Of a DNA stretch of 64,000 bases, positions 41,505-50,412 are shown one piece after another (positions within the stretch are counted from its first letter, which is position 1; each line of letters starts with the position of its first letter). The stretch is from Streptomyces echinatus. GTDB lineage: Bacteria; Actinomycetota; Actinomycetes; Streptomycetales; Streptomycetaceae. The stretch covers positions 62,001 to 126,000 of the forward strand of contig NZ_JACHJK010000011.1 in NCBI RefSeq assembly GCF_014203595.1, written 5' to 3'. The notes beneath the pieces were generated by a model. It saw only the letters and a list, made by a program, of their open reading frames with translations. It had not been told where the DNA came from and did not search any database. The translations under genes and the position numbers were made by a program.

Positions 41505-41896
41505 GGACTGCGTCCCTCCGATTCTGTCCGGGTGCGCCGCTCGGCCCCCCGACGCGCACCTCCCCGATGTACCCGTCGCCGGTGGCCGGCGAGCCGAGCC
41601 ACGCCGGGACACCGCCGACGATGCGCTGCCGGACGGACATCCGGCCACCGACCACCGCCGCTCCGCGGCCCAGGGCACGCAGCCGCCCCCGCCCCCGCTC
41701 CCGTTCCCGCCCCCGCGCCGCTGACGCGAGCACACCGTCGCACTCCCCGGCCCGAGGCGGAAGCCGCCCCTGGGGCCTACCGTCGGGATCCGGCCGGACC
41801 AGGCCGGACCGGTCCCGCAAGCCCGGCCTCCTCGGGCCTGACCCGGTTTGCTCTGGCCTGCTCCGGCCTGCTCCGGCCTGCTCCGGACGAGCGTCT
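41505..41896. other. intergenic region with short tandem repeats
   Basis: 392 bases upstream of the alcohol dehydrogenase and after the quinone oxidoreductase stop. Three tandem copies of GGCCTGCTCC occupy 41855-41884, right next to the oxidoreductase stop. No supported gene or clear promoter was seen. Confidence 0.5.
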
Positions 41897-42856
41897 CTAG
41901 CCGTTGACCAGCAGGATCTTGCCGGTGTGTCCGCCGGCCTCCAGTAGCCGGTGGGCCTCGGCGGCCTCGGCCATGGGCAGGCTCCGGTCGACGACCAGCC
42001 GCACGGCTCCGCTCTCGATCATCGGCCAGACCTCGTTCCGCACCTCGGCCACGATGGCGGCCTTCTGCTCCGTGGGCCGGGAGCGCAAGGTGGTGCCGTG
42101 CACCGAGACGCGCTTGAACAGCAGCTGGGCCAGGTCGAGTCGACCCTCAAGACCGTCCTGCAGACCGATGACGACCAGACGCCCGTCGACGGCCAGGGAC
42201 CGGACGTTGCGTTCCAGGTACTGACCGCCGATGACGTCGAGGATCACGTCGTAGGGGCCGAACTCGGTGAAGTCCTGGGTGCGGTGGTCCACCGTCAGAT
42301 CGGCACCCAGCTCCCGGACGAACGCCGCTCGTTCGGGTCCTCCGACGGTGGTGACGACGCGGGCGCCCAGCGCCTTGGCGATCTGGACGGCCATGGTGCC
42401 GATGCCGCCGGCCCCGCCGTGCACGAGGAAGGTCTCGCCCGCCGTCAGCCGTCCGGTCATCACGAGGTTGGACCACACCGTGGCGACCGCTTCCGGCAGG
42501 GCCGCCGCCTCGACCAGGCCGATCCCCTTGGGCACGGTGAGCAACTGGCCTGCGGGGACGGCGACTTTCTGGGCGTAGCCGCCGCCGGTCAGCAGCGCGC
42601 AGACCTCGTCCCCCACCCGCCATCCGGTCACTTCCGGGCCGAGGGCGCTGATGCGGCCGGAGACCTCGAGACCCGGATAGGGCGACGCGCCGGGCGGGAC
42701 GGGGTAGAGACCCATCCGCTGTGCGACATCCGCCCGGTTCAGCGCGCTCGCGACGACGTCGACGACGACCTCGCCCGCCGCGGGTACCGGGTCCTCGACC
42801 TCGGTCCATCGCAGGACCTCGGGGCCGCCGGGTTCGCTGATCGTTATGGCCTTCAT
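41897..42856 (-). CDS. quinone oxidoreductase/zinc-less MDR enzyme
   Basis: A 319-residue NADPH-dependent enzyme: MKAITISEPGGPEVL, ALNRADVAQRMGLYPVP and VHGGAGGIGTMAVQIAK (Rossmann). Zinc ligands are absent, which fits the quinone oxidoreductase/PIG3 branch (the YPVPPGAS form is typical of PIG3). ATG 42856 has GGAG upstream. It is divergent from a TetR regulator, which probably controls it in response to quinones or electrophiles. Confidence 0.9.
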   Translation of the reverse strand: MKAITISEPGGPEVLRWTEVEDPVPAAGEVVVDVVASALNRADVAQRMGLYPVPPGASPYPGLEVSGRISALGPEVTGWRVGDEVCALLTGGGYAQKVAVPAGQLLTVPKGIGLVEAAALPEAVATVWSNLVMTGRLTAGETFLVHGGAGGIGTMAVQIAKALGARVVTTVGGPERAAFVRELGADLTVDHRTQDFTEFGPYDVILDVIGGQYLERNVRSLAVDGRLVVIGLQDGLEGRLDLAQLLFKRVSVHGTTLRSRPTEQKAAIVAEVRNEVWPMIESGAVRLVVDRSLPMAEAAEAHRLLEAGGHTGKILLVNG

Positions 42857-43058
42857 GACACTCCGTTCGCACGGCTGGGGGGTGGGGGGCTCCCGCGGAC
42901 GGCTCCGGCGGGCCCCCGCGACCGGACGTCGCCGTGGGGCGGACCGGAGGGGGCGGGAGCGTGGCACCGGAGAGCGACGGGCCGGAATCCCGCCATGGAG
43001 CTGGATCACCGGGACGCCCGATGTATACACTGCGCACATTAGGAGGCGGGAGTGTGCA

Positions 43059-43676
43059 GTGTCAACATCGAGCGGAGTCCGCTACCACCACGGCGATCTG
43101 CGGGCGGAGTGCCTGCGGGCGGCCCTGGACCTGCTGGAGGAGAGCGACGAGGCCGCGGTGTCGCTGCGGGCGGTCGCCCGCCGGGCGGGCGTGTCGCCGA
43201 ATGCGCCGTACCGGCACTACCCGGACAAGGAAGCCCTGCTCGCCGCGCTGGCGGTGCACGGTTTCCACGAGCTGCGCGCAACCCTGCTCGCCGCGGTGGA
43301 ACCCGCGGCGGCGGGCCAGGAGGTCGTGTCCCTGGCCCAGGCCTACGTGCACTACGCCCTGGACCACCCCGCCCTGTTCCGGCTCATGTTCAGCAGGCCG
43401 TGCAGCCCCGACCACCCGGAGGTGACGGCCGCCGGCGACCGGACCTTAGCGGTCATCTCCGCCCGGGCCGGCACCGACGGAACCGGGGAACCCCAGGAGG
43501 CCCGGCCGGCCGGCTGGTGGCCACTGGTCCACGGCCTCGCCTCACTGGCCCTGCACGGGAAACTGCCGCGCGGCGGCGACGTCCGGCAGATCGACGAACT
43601 GGTGAAGGACACGGTCACCGCGATGTGCGGCACCGGCACCGGCACCGGCACCGGCACCGGCACCGGCCGATCGTGA
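43059..43676 (+). CDS. TetR-family regulator with repetitive C-terminus
   Basis: A 205-residue regulator. The helix-turn-helix is SLRAVARRAGVSPNAPYRHYPDKEALLAAL; the C-terminal domain (WWPLVHGLASLALHGKLP) is the WHG-type ligand domain. The last 14 residues are Gly-Thr repeats from six tandem GGCACC hexamers (43629-43664). GTG 43059 starts just after AGGAGGCGGGAG. The promoter region contains GTATAC at 43023-43028, likely near the operator. Divergent from the quinone oxidoreductase. Confidence 0.9.
   Translation: MSTSSGVRYHHGDLRAECLRAALDLLEESDEAAVSLRAVARRAGVSPNAPYRHYPDKEALLAALAVHGFHELRATLLAAVEPAAAGQEVVSLAQAYVHYALDHPALFRLMFSRPCSPDHPEVTAAGDRTLAVISARAGTDGTGEPQEARPAGWWPLVHGLASLALHGKLPRGGDVRQIDELVKDTVTAMCGTGTGTGTGTGTGRS
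43629..43664 (+). repeat. hexanucleotide tandem repeat in TetR gene
   Basis: Six perfect copies of GGCACC. Each copy adds Gly-Thr, so slippage keeps frame and only changes tail length. Confidence 0.95.
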
Positions 43677-43680
43677 GGAA

Positions 43681-44172
43681 GTGAGCAGCTCCGTGCAGTT
43701 CCGCATGACCGTGTTCCCGCCCACCTCCCACACCCCGCCGGCACTCCGCCCGGACCTCGCCGAGGACTACGAATCGCTGGTCATGGATGCCTGCGAGCTC
43801 CTGGCCGAGACGGACTGCCGCTTCGATGTGGCGGGGTTCGGCCAGAATCCGTGGCCGGTGGACGTCTCCTACGACCTGTCGTCCGTCATCGAGCAACTCC
43901 CGCGAGCACGGACGGCCCTCCGCCGCGGGGAGCCAGCGCGGATCGACTTCTACGGACAAGGGGTCGAACGGGTCATCACGTTCGACCCGGTCGGCGAACG
44001 GGTCACCATGACCTGCACGACACGGACCGACCGGATCCCCGCCCAGGCGAAGGAAACAGCCTCCCTCACGGCCGTCGAGGGCATGCTGGCCGCACTGGCC
44101 CATGACTTCCGGCAGGCACTCGACCGGGCCTGCCCGGACATCGCGACACGAGAGCCCTTCACACAATGGTGA
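43681..44172 (+). CDS. hypothetical protein, 163 residues
   Basis: Soluble, acidic, no signal or membrane segment. Alternating strand-like patches (VDVSYDLSSVIEQL, RIDFYGQGVERVITFD, VTMTCTTRTD) suggest an alpha/beta fold. GTG 43681 comes four bases after the TetR stop and follows GAGGAA, so it may be read from the TetR transcript. The next gene overlaps its end by seven bases. The size and arrangement are those of immunity proteins of polymorphic toxins, but no family can be named and that idea is inference. Confidence 0.65.
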   Translation: MSSSVQFRMTVFPPTSHTPPALRPDLAEDYESLVMDACELLAETDCRFDVAGFGQNPWPVDVSYDLSSVIEQLPRARTALRRGEPARIDFYGQGVERVITFDPVGERVTMTCTTRTDRIPAQAKETASLTAVEGMLAALAHDFRQALDRACPDIATREPFTQW

Positions 44173-44606
44173 TCACGTTCCAGTTCACCGTACGGCCCGA
44201 CCAGGGCGCCCCCAGCGGTTTCGACATGGGCGACATGCTCGTCACCGGCGCCCTCGGCACAGCCAACTCATCCGGCCACGTCCCCGACCAGGGAATGATG
44301 ATCTACCTCTCGGTCGTCCAATTGCTTGACAGCCTGCGCGAATTCCTCCAGGGCGACGCTCGCGTGCTCAGCTACATCGGCGCCGACACGTCGTTCAACC
44401 TCGTGGTGAGACGAAACAAGGACGGCCTGTCGGTCGCCGGCAAGAACGGCGTCATCGCCCGGACGACCGTTCCAGAGCTTGCCTCCGCTGTGCTGCGTCC
44501 GGCCGAAGAGCTGGGGCGCTCTCTCCCTCAGGAAGACCCGGTCGCATCCGACTGGGAAACCGTCCTCACGGCGTTCCGCCCTCTCGTACCAGACACACGG
44601 GGCTGA
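44166..44606 (+). CDS. hypothetical protein, 146 residues
   Basis: Starts inside the end of the preceding gene (seven-base overlap), so the two are translationally coupled. Soluble, with a Gly-rich N-terminal loop (APSGFDMGDMLVTGALG) and a region FNLVVRRNKDGLSVAGKNG that looks like paired beta strands. No recognised domain. Like its neighbour it could be an immunity-type or surveillance protein. Confidence 0.6.
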   Translation: MVITFQFTVRPDQGAPSGFDMGDMLVTGALGTANSSGHVPDQGMMIYLSVVQLLDSLREFLQGDARVLSYIGADTSFNLVVRRNKDGLSVAGKNGVIARTTVPELASAVLRPAEELGRSLPQEDPVASDWETVLTAFRPLVPDTRG

Positions 44607-44698
44607 CGACGGGGCGTCCGAAGGCGAACCACGTGGTCTCTGCGCTGGAGCCGGGGCGCGGCGGACCGCCGGCGTCCAGTCACTGACGGCAGCGTCGC

Positions 44699-44825
44699 GT
44701 GCGACCCTGGCCCGACAGCAACGCGCAGGAGGCCCTCGGCAAGGCCTTGGAGCGCCGGGGTCAACGGGATACCCGGCGTCGGAACCGCCTTCGTCAAAGA
44801 CAAGTTCCCGGGAGGTGCACCGTGA
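44699..44825 (+). pseudogene. broken reading frame before the 44822 gene
   Basis: Two frames join into one plausible C-terminus: SNAQEALGKALERRG in one frame, then VNGIPGVGTAFVKDKF in the next, ending in a TGA that overlaps the following GTG start (GTGA). The frame switch is at a G-run at about 44757-44760. The overlap suggests an ancestral gene coupled to the 44822 gene that has lost its 5' part and frame. No full-length domain remains. Confidence 0.35.
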
Positions 44826-45193
44826 CGGATCGCTTCACCGGCAGACCTCTGTCCCTCCTCGAACGGCACGTCGTCGCCAAGCTGCTCGCGTCGGAATTCC
44901 CAGGCGCGAAGGAGTTGAGGAGTCAGCTTGCTGCGGCCCGTGTCATCGGCCACTGGGGGGCCGAGTCTCCGAGTGTCGACCTGGAAGTGCCGGCCGATGT
45001 CCCGGAAGCACGGATCGCGGACGGCATCATCCCGGCCACCGGCACGGTCACGGACGGCTCAGGAGAGCTCGTCGGAGAACTGCTCGTCTGGGTGAGCGGC
45101 GGAAAGCTCTCGGCCCTCGAATTCTCGTGGTACGGCGATGCCGCTCCGACGGAACTGCCGGACCCCGGCCTCGTCGCGGTGAGGGTCGAGTAA
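44822..45193 (+). CDS. hypothetical protein, 123 residues
   Basis: Acidic soluble protein: MTDRFTGRPLSLLERHVVA, then GAESPSVDLEVPADVPEA and LLVWVSGGKLSALEFSWYGD. The last region, two strands with an aromatic end, is typical of small immunity-like or DUF proteins of Streptomyces. GTG 44822 has a near-ideal GGGAGGTG ribosome site. It follows a broken frame with which it once overlapped. Confidence 0.65.
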   Translation: MTDRFTGRPLSLLERHVVAKLLASEFPGAKELRSQLAAARVIGHWGAESPSVDLEVPADVPEARIADGIIPATGTVTDGSGELVGELLVWVSGGKLSALEFSWYGDAAPTELPDPGLVAVRVE

Positions 45194-45314
45194 TGGCCTG
45201 ATGGCGGCACACTCATGAACGGACCGGAGCAGTTGTATCAGCCGACTTCGGCCGCCGCACTCCTCTTCGAGCAGCCCACTCGTTTCGCACCGAGTTCGCG
45301 TCCTGAGGCAGACC

Positions 45315-46508
45315 CTAAAGGCCCACGATCTTGTTCCAGCGCTGGGCGAACTCCGTTCGTTCCGTGGGTCTGATGTCCCGGGCTATGGCCAGACGTCGGC
45401 GCATGTCCGAGTTCGGGAAGATCAGGGGGTTGTCGGCGAGGGCCGCGGTGTCCTCGTCCTTGGCGGCGGCCAGGACCTCGCGGGCCGCCGGGACCGGGCA
45501 GACGTAGTTCACCCAGGCGGCGAGCCGCGCGGCGACCTCGGGGTCGTAGTAGTAGTCGATCAGGCGCTCGGCGCTGGCCTTGTGGCGGGCCCGGTTGGGG
45601 ATCATCAGGGACTCCGCCCACATCTCGGCGCCCTCCTCGGGGACGACGAAGCGGATGTCGGGGTTGTCCGCCTGGAGCTGGATGACGTCGCCGGAGTACG
45701 CCTGGCAGGCGAGGACGTCCCCGCTGACCAGGTCCTTGGTGTAGTCGTTGCCGGTGAAGCGGCGGATCTGGCCCCGGTGGACCTCCCGCTCGACCTGGTC
45801 GCAGACCTGGTGGAAGTCTTCCGCGGTCCAGCGGGTGATGTCCACGCCGTTGCCCTGCATGAGCAGCGCGAACGCCTCGTCCAGACCGGACAGCAGGGTC
45901 ACCCGGCCCTTGAGGTCCTTCGCCCAGAGGTCCTTCACGTGCCGGATGTCACGGCCCAGCTTGCGGCGGTTGTAGGCGATGCCGGTGATGCCGGACTGCC
46001 ACGGCACGGTGAACCGGCGTCCCGGGTCGAAGGCGGGCGAGCGCAGCAGCGGGTCGAGGTACTTCGTCACGTTCGGCTGGTGGGCGCGGTCCATCTCCTG
46101 GACCCAGCCCAGCCGGACGTACCGGGCGCACATCCAGTCGCTGATGACGATCAGGTCGCGGCCGGTGGACTGGTGGTTCATCAGCGAGGGGCTGATCTTG
46201 CCGAAGAACTCGTCGTTGTCGTTGATCTCCTCCACGTAGTCGACGGAGATCCCGGTGCGCTGCTCGAACGCGTCCAGCGTGGGCCGCTTGTTGGGGTCGT
46301 CGTCGTCCGTGTCGATGTACAGCGGCCAGTTCGCCCAGGTCAGCTTCTTGTCGGCCGCGGACTCGTCGGCGACGGCGCGGTCGCCGGGCTCGACGTAGGC
46401 GGCGGGTACCCCGCAGCCGGCCAGGGCGCCGAGCGCGGCGGTGCCGCCGAGGGCGCGCAGCAGGGAACGGCGGGACAAGGCGGTCGTACGGGAAGATGTC
46501 TGGGCCAC
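45315..46508 (-). CDS. second polyamine-binding lipoprotein (PotD paralogue)
   Basis: A 397-residue substrate-binding protein paralogous to potD at 22536 (shared NDNDEFFGKI, RRFTGNDYTKDL, PNRARHKASAERLIDYYYDP). Twin-arginine signal SRRSLLRALG and lipobox LAGC. GTG 46508 is preferred because it directly precedes the Tat signal; a TTG at 46544 is the alternative. No permease or ATPase genes accompany it, so it may feed the PotABC system encoded at 19649-22530 or act as a sensor. Confidence 0.88.
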   Translation of the reverse strand: MAQTSSRTTALSRRSLLRALGGTAALGALAGCGVPAAYVEPGDRAVADESAADKKLTWANWPLYIDTDDDDPNKRPTLDAFEQRTGISVDYVEEINDNDEFFGKISPSLMNHQSTGRDLIVISDWMCARYVRLGWVQEMDRAHQPNVTKYLDPLLRSPAFDPGRRFTVPWQSGITGIAYNRRKLGRDIRHVKDLWAKDLKGRVTLLSGLDEAFALLMQGNGVDITRWTAEDFHQVCDQVEREVHRGQIRRFTGNDYTKDLVSGDVLACQAYSGDVIQLQADNPDIRFVVPEEGAEMWAESLMIPNRARHKASAERLIDYYYDPEVAARLAAWVNYVCPVPAAREVLAAAKDEDTAALADNPLIFPNSDMRRRLAIARDIRPTERTEFAQRWNKIVGL

Positions 46509-46689
46509 CCGGGAAGCATGACGCCCCGCCGGGGGCAGGGACAATCGACGCTGCGTCGAGCGGGCCGGTGCCTGTCCGACACCTTGTCGACACCTTCGCG
46601 ATCACCGGGGGCGGCAACGCGGCGGCCCCGGACGGGGAGGTGTCCCGTCCGGGGCCGCCGCGGCCGTACCGGTGATCAGATGCCGGCCG

Positions 46690-48129
46690 TCAGCCGTCCA
46701 GGGACGTCATCACGTGCTTGATGCGCGTGTAGTCCTCGAAGCCGTACGCCGAGAGGTCCTTGCCGTAGCCGGACTTCTTGAAGCCGCCGTGCGGCATCTC
46801 GGCGACCAGCGGGATGTGGGTGTTGATCCACACGCAGCCGAAGTCGAGCTTCTTCGACATGCGCATCGCGCGGCCGTGGTCCTTGGTCCACACCGAGGAG
46901 GCGAGGGCGTACTCGACGCCGTTGGCCCACTCCACGGCCTGGTCCTCGTCGCTGAAGGACTGGACGGTGATGACCGGGCCGAAGACCTCGTTCTGGACGA
47001 TCTCGTCGTCCTGCTTCAGGCCGGAGACGACGGTCGGGGCGTAGAAGTAGCCCTTGTCGCCGACCTGCTGGCCGCCCGCCTCGACCTTGGCGTGGGCGGG
47101 GAGGCGCTCGATGAAGCCGGCGACCTGCTTGAGCTGGTTGGGGTTGTTCAGCGGGCCGAAGAGGACGTCGTCGTCGTCCGGCTGGCCGGTCTTCGTCTCG
47201 GACGCGGCCTTCGCCAGCGCGGCGACGAACTCGTCGTGGATGGACTCCTGGACCAGGACGCGGGTCGCGGCCGTGCAGTCCTGGCCGGCGTTGAAGAAGC
47301 CCGCGACGGAGATGTCCTCGACGGCCTTGGCGATGTCGGTGTCCTCGAAGACGACGACCGGGGCCTTGCCGCCCAGCTCCAGGTGGACCCGCTTGACGTC
47401 CTTGGAGGCGGACTCGGCGACCGAGATGCCCGCGCGGACGGAACCGGTGATGGAGGCCATCGCCGGGGTCGGGTGCTCGACCATCGCGCGGCCGGTGTCG
47501 CGGTCGCCGCAGATGACGTTGAAGACGCCCTTGGGGAGAACCGAGCCGATGATGTCGGCGATCAGGACGGTGGAGGCGGGGGTGGTGTCCGACGGCTTCA
47601 GGACGACCGTGTTGCCCGCGGCGATGGCCGGGGCGAACTTCCACACGGCCATCATCATCGGGTAGTTCCACGGCGCGACCTGCGCGCAGACGCCGACCGG
47701 CTCACGGCGGATGATCGAGGTCATCCCGTCCATGTACTCGCCCGCCGAGCGGCCCTCCAGCAGCCGGGCCGCGCCCGCGAAGAAGCGGATCTGGTCGACC
47801 ATCGGAGGGATCTCCTCGGAGCGGGTCAGCCCGGTGGGCTTGCCCGTGTTCTCCACCTCGGCCGCGATCAGCTCCTCGGCGCGCTCCTCGAACGCGTCCG
47901 CGATCTTCAGCAGGGCCTTCTGCCGCTCGGCCGGGGTGGTGTCACGCCAGGCCGGGAAGGCACGCGCGGCGGCCTCCATGGCCGCGTCCACGTCCGCCTG
48001 CCCGGACAGCGGCGCGGTGGCGTACGCCTCGCCCGTCGCGGGGTTGACCACCTCGGTGGTCCGTCCGTCGGCGGCGTCCCGGAACTCACCGTCGATGTAG
48101 TTGCGCAGACGACGCAGCTCGGTGCTCAC
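46690..48129 (-). CDS. gamma-aminobutyraldehyde dehydrogenase-like ALDH
   Basis: A 479-residue aldehyde dehydrogenase with PWNYPMMMAVWKFAPA, SITGSVRAGISVAES, LELGGKAPVVVFED and catalytic cysteine in NAGQDCTAATR. It is close to the ALDH at 23837, so these are probably paralogues acting on 4-aminobutyraldehyde. GTG 48129 is fixed by AGGAGG; the frame to 48207 is an extension. It sits between the PotD paralogue (same strand) and a divergent Lrp/AsnC gene followed by an aminotransferase. Confidence 0.93.
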   Translation of the reverse strand: MSTELRRLRNYIDGEFRDAADGRTTEVVNPATGEAYATAPLSGQADVDAAMEAAARAFPAWRDTTPAERQKALLKIADAFEERAEELIAAEVENTGKPTGLTRSEEIPPMVDQIRFFAGAARLLEGRSAGEYMDGMTSIIRREPVGVCAQVAPWNYPMMMAVWKFAPAIAAGNTVVLKPSDTTPASTVLIADIIGSVLPKGVFNVICGDRDTGRAMVEHPTPAMASITGSVRAGISVAESASKDVKRVHLELGGKAPVVVFEDTDIAKAVEDISVAGFFNAGQDCTAATRVLVQESIHDEFVAALAKAASETKTGQPDDDDVLFGPLNNPNQLKQVAGFIERLPAHAKVEAGGQQVGDKGYFYAPTVVSGLKQDDEIVQNEVFGPVITVQSFSDEDQAVEWANGVEYALASSVWTKDHGRAMRMSKKLDFGCVWINTHIPLVAEMPHGGFKKSGYGKDLSAYGFEDYTRIKHVMTSLDG

Positions 48130-48348
48130 TGCCGGCCTCCTGATCTGGTTCGAGGGTTTGAGCCACAGCCTGTCCAGCCTGCTCCGGCTGTCCAATCGCT
48201 GAGACACCCCACCCTAATCGGCGCACCCACGTTTTCAACACCCCCACCGCGACTCCGTCTGCGAAATCCGCAAGCAAGGGCCTCTCAAACAACGAATTTC
48301 ATCGATCGGGGGTTGCAGAACTGTCGAGACGTCGTGCACAGTGAGGTC
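48130..48348. promoter_or_regulatory. divergent promoter region, candidate Lrp/AsnC operator
   Basis: 219 bases, AT-rich near 48230-48310. A 13-base dyad TGCGAAATCCGCA lies at 48260-48272, and a related ACGAATTTCATCG follows at about 48292. Both are candidates for the adjacent Lrp-type protein. Confidence 0.45.
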
Positions 48349-48855
48349 GTGGCCAGTCGAAGCGCAGACCAGAGGGACTCGTCCCGCGAGTCCAGGAACG
48401 GCGGCAGTCCCCAGCTGGACGCCGTCTCCCTCGCCATCATCCAGCAGCTCCAGGAGGACGGCCGCCGGCCGTACGCCGCGATCGGCAAGGCCGTCGGCCT
48501 GTCCGAGGCGGCCGTGCGCCAGCGCGTCCAGAAGCTGCTGGACCAGGGCGTCATGCAGATCGTCGCCGTCACGGACCCGCTCACCGTGGGCTTCCGCAGG
48601 CAGGCGATGGTCGGCATCAACGTCGAGGGTGATGTCGAGTCGATCGCGGACGCGCTGACTGACATGTCGGAAGTCGAGTACGTGGTGATGACCGCGGGCT
48701 CGTTCGACATCCTCGCCGAGATCGTCTGCGAGGACGACGACCACCTGCTGGGCGTCATCAACAAACGCATCCGGGCCCTGCCCGGAGTGCGCTCCACCGA
48801 AAGCTTCGTCTACCTGAAGCTGAAGAAGCAGACCTACATGTGGGGAACCCGATAA
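48349..48855 (+). CDS. Lrp/AsnC-family regulator
   Basis: A 168-residue regulator. The N-terminal helix-turn-helix (LDAVSLAIIQQLQEDGRRPY, AIGKAVGLSEAAVRQRVQKL) is followed by the RAM effector domain (VGINVEGDVESIADAL, GSFDILAEIVCEDDDHLL). GTG 48349 has GAGG upstream; an in-frame GTG at 48334 is possible. Its stop lies 16 bases into the aminotransferase gene, so the two are coupled, and the divergent ALDH is the other likely target. The natural ligand may be an amine or amino acid. Confidence 0.92.
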   Translation: MASRSADQRDSSRESRNGGSPQLDAVSLAIIQQLQEDGRRPYAAIGKAVGLSEAAVRQRVQKLLDQGVMQIVAVTDPLTVGFRRQAMVGINVEGDVESIADALTDMSEVEYVVMTAGSFDILAEIVCEDDDHLLGVINKRIRALPGVRSTESFVYLKLKKQTYMWGTR

Positions 48856-50222
48856 CCGTGAGTTCAAAGGACCTCAGCAAGACCGCGTACGACCACCTGT
48901 GGATGCACTTCACCCGCATGTCCTCGTACGAGAACTCCCCCGTCCCGACCATCGTCCGGGGTGAGGGCACCTACATCTACGACGACAAGGGCAAGCGCTA
49001 CCTCGACGGTCTCGCGGGTCTGTTCGTGGTCCAGGCCGGTCACGGCCGCACGGAGCTGGCCGAGACCGCCTCCAAGCAGGCCCAGGAGCTGGCCTTCTTC
49101 CCGGTGTGGTCCTACGCCCACCCCAAGGCCGTCGAGCTGGCCGAGCGGCTCGCGAACGAGGCCCCGGGCGACCTGAACAAGGTCTTCTTCACCACCGGCG
49201 GCGGCGAGGCCGTCGAGACCGCCTGGAAGCTCGCCAAGCAGTACTTCAAGTTGGTCGGCAAGCCCACCAAGTACAAGGTCATCTCCCGTGCGGTCGCCTA
49301 CCACGGCACCCCGCAGGGCGCCCTGTCCATCACCGGGCTGCCGGGTCTGAAGGCCCCCTTCGAGCCGCTGGTGCCGGGCGCGCACAAGGTGCCGAACACC
49401 AACATCTACCGCGCGCCGCTCTTCGGTGACGACCCGGAGGCCTTCGGCCGCTGGGCCGCCGACCAGATCGAGCAGCAGATCCTCTTCGAGGGCCCGGACA
49501 CCGTCGCCGCGGTCTTCCTGGAGCCCGTGCAGAACGCCGGCGGCTGCTTCCCGCCCCCGCCCGGCTACTTCCAGCGCGTGCGCGAGATCTGCGACCAGTA
49601 CGACGTGCTGCTGGTCTCGGACGAGGTCATCTGCGCCTTCGGCCGCCTGGGCACCACCTTCGCCTGCGACAAGTTCGGCTACGTCCCGGACATGATCACC
49701 TGCGCCAAGGGCATGACCTCGGGCTACTCCCCGATCGGCGCCTGCATCGTCTCCGACCGGCTCGCCGAGCCGTTCTACAAGGGCGACAACACCTTCCTGC
49801 ACGGCTACACCTTCGGTGGCCACCCGGTGTCCGCCGCGGTGGGTCTCGCCAACCTCGACCTGTTCGAGCGCGAGGGCCTCAACCAGCACGTGCTCGACAA
49901 CGAGGGCGCCTTCCTGCAGACCCTGCAGAAGCTGCACGACCTGCCGATCGTCGGCGACGTCCGCGGCAACGGCTTCTTCTACGGCATCGAGCTGGTGAAG
50001 GACAAGCACACCAAGGAGTCCTTCAACGACGAGGAGACCGAGCGCGTCCTGTACGGCTTCCTCTCCAAGGCGCTGTTCGACAACGGCCTGTACTGCCGTG
50101 CCGACGACCGCGGCGACCCGGTGATCCAGCTCGCCCCGCCGCTGATCTCCAACCAGGAGACCTTCGACGAGATCGAGCAGATCCTGCGGGCCACCCTCAC
50201 GGAGGCGTGGACCAAGCTCTGA
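48840..50222 (+). CDS. class III aminotransferase, putrescine--pyruvate type
   Basis: PLP enzyme of 460 residues: FFTTGGGEAVETAWKLAKQY, SRAVAYHGTPQGALS, LLVSDEVICAFGRLG and the PLP lysine in ITCAKGMTSGYSP. This pattern matches omega-amino acid/polyamine aminotransferases (SpuC-like). Between an Lrp regulator and a 4-aminobutyraldehyde-type dehydrogenase it most likely turns putrescine into 4-aminobutyraldehyde. Start GTG 48840 overlaps the regulator; GTG 48858 is an alternative. A large hairpin follows. Confidence 0.9.
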   Translation: MGNPITVSSKDLSKTAYDHLWMHFTRMSSYENSPVPTIVRGEGTYIYDDKGKRYLDGLAGLFVVQAGHGRTELAETASKQAQELAFFPVWSYAHPKAVELAERLANEAPGDLNKVFFTTGGGEAVETAWKLAKQYFKLVGKPTKYKVISRAVAYHGTPQGALSITGLPGLKAPFEPLVPGAHKVPNTNIYRAPLFGDDPEAFGRWAADQIEQQILFEGPDTVAAVFLEPVQNAGGCFPPPPGYFQRVREICDQYDVLLVSDEVICAFGRLGTTFACDKFGYVPDMITCAKGMTSGYSPIGACIVSDRLAEPFYKGDNTFLHGYTFGGHPVSAAVGLANLDLFEREGLNQHVLDNEGAFLQTLQKLHDLPIVGDVRGNGFFYGIELVKDKHTKESFNDEETERVLYGFLSKALFDNGLYCRADDRGDPVIQLAPPLISNQETFDEIEQILRATLTEAWTKL

Positions 50223-50244
50223 TCATCCGACTGGATGACCGTTC

Positions 50245-50290
50245 CGGCCCCGGCGCCGTCCGTTCGAGTGAGAACGGCGGCCCGGGGCCG
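50245..50290 (+). terminator. terminator of the aminotransferase gene
   Basis: Outer arms CGGCCCCGG (50245-50253) and CCGGGGCCG (50282-50290) with an inner stem CGCCGT/ACGGCG (50254-50259, 50274-50279), 22 bases after the stop. Confidence 0.75.
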
Positions 50291-50412
50291 TGTGCTGTCC
50301 GGGCTCCCGTCCGGGACCTGCCTAGCGTGCCAGTGACCGATCGGCCCAGCCTTCGTTCCCCCGGACGGGGGAACAGGCACGGGGAAACGGATCAGAACCG
50401 AGGTGTACGCCC

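Noticed and set aside
41855..41884. GGCCTGCTCC tandem copies as a mobile-element end
   Set aside because: Only three short copies, with no inverted repeat, transposase or target duplication nearby.
43629..43664. Hexamer tract as an on/off phase-variation switch
   Set aside because: The repeat unit is six bases, so slippage cannot shift the frame; only tail length would change.
46672..48348. Long plus-strand frame leading into the Lrp/AsnC gene
   Set aside because: Only the last 168 codons have a domain. The upstream part is antisense to the aldehyde dehydrogenase.
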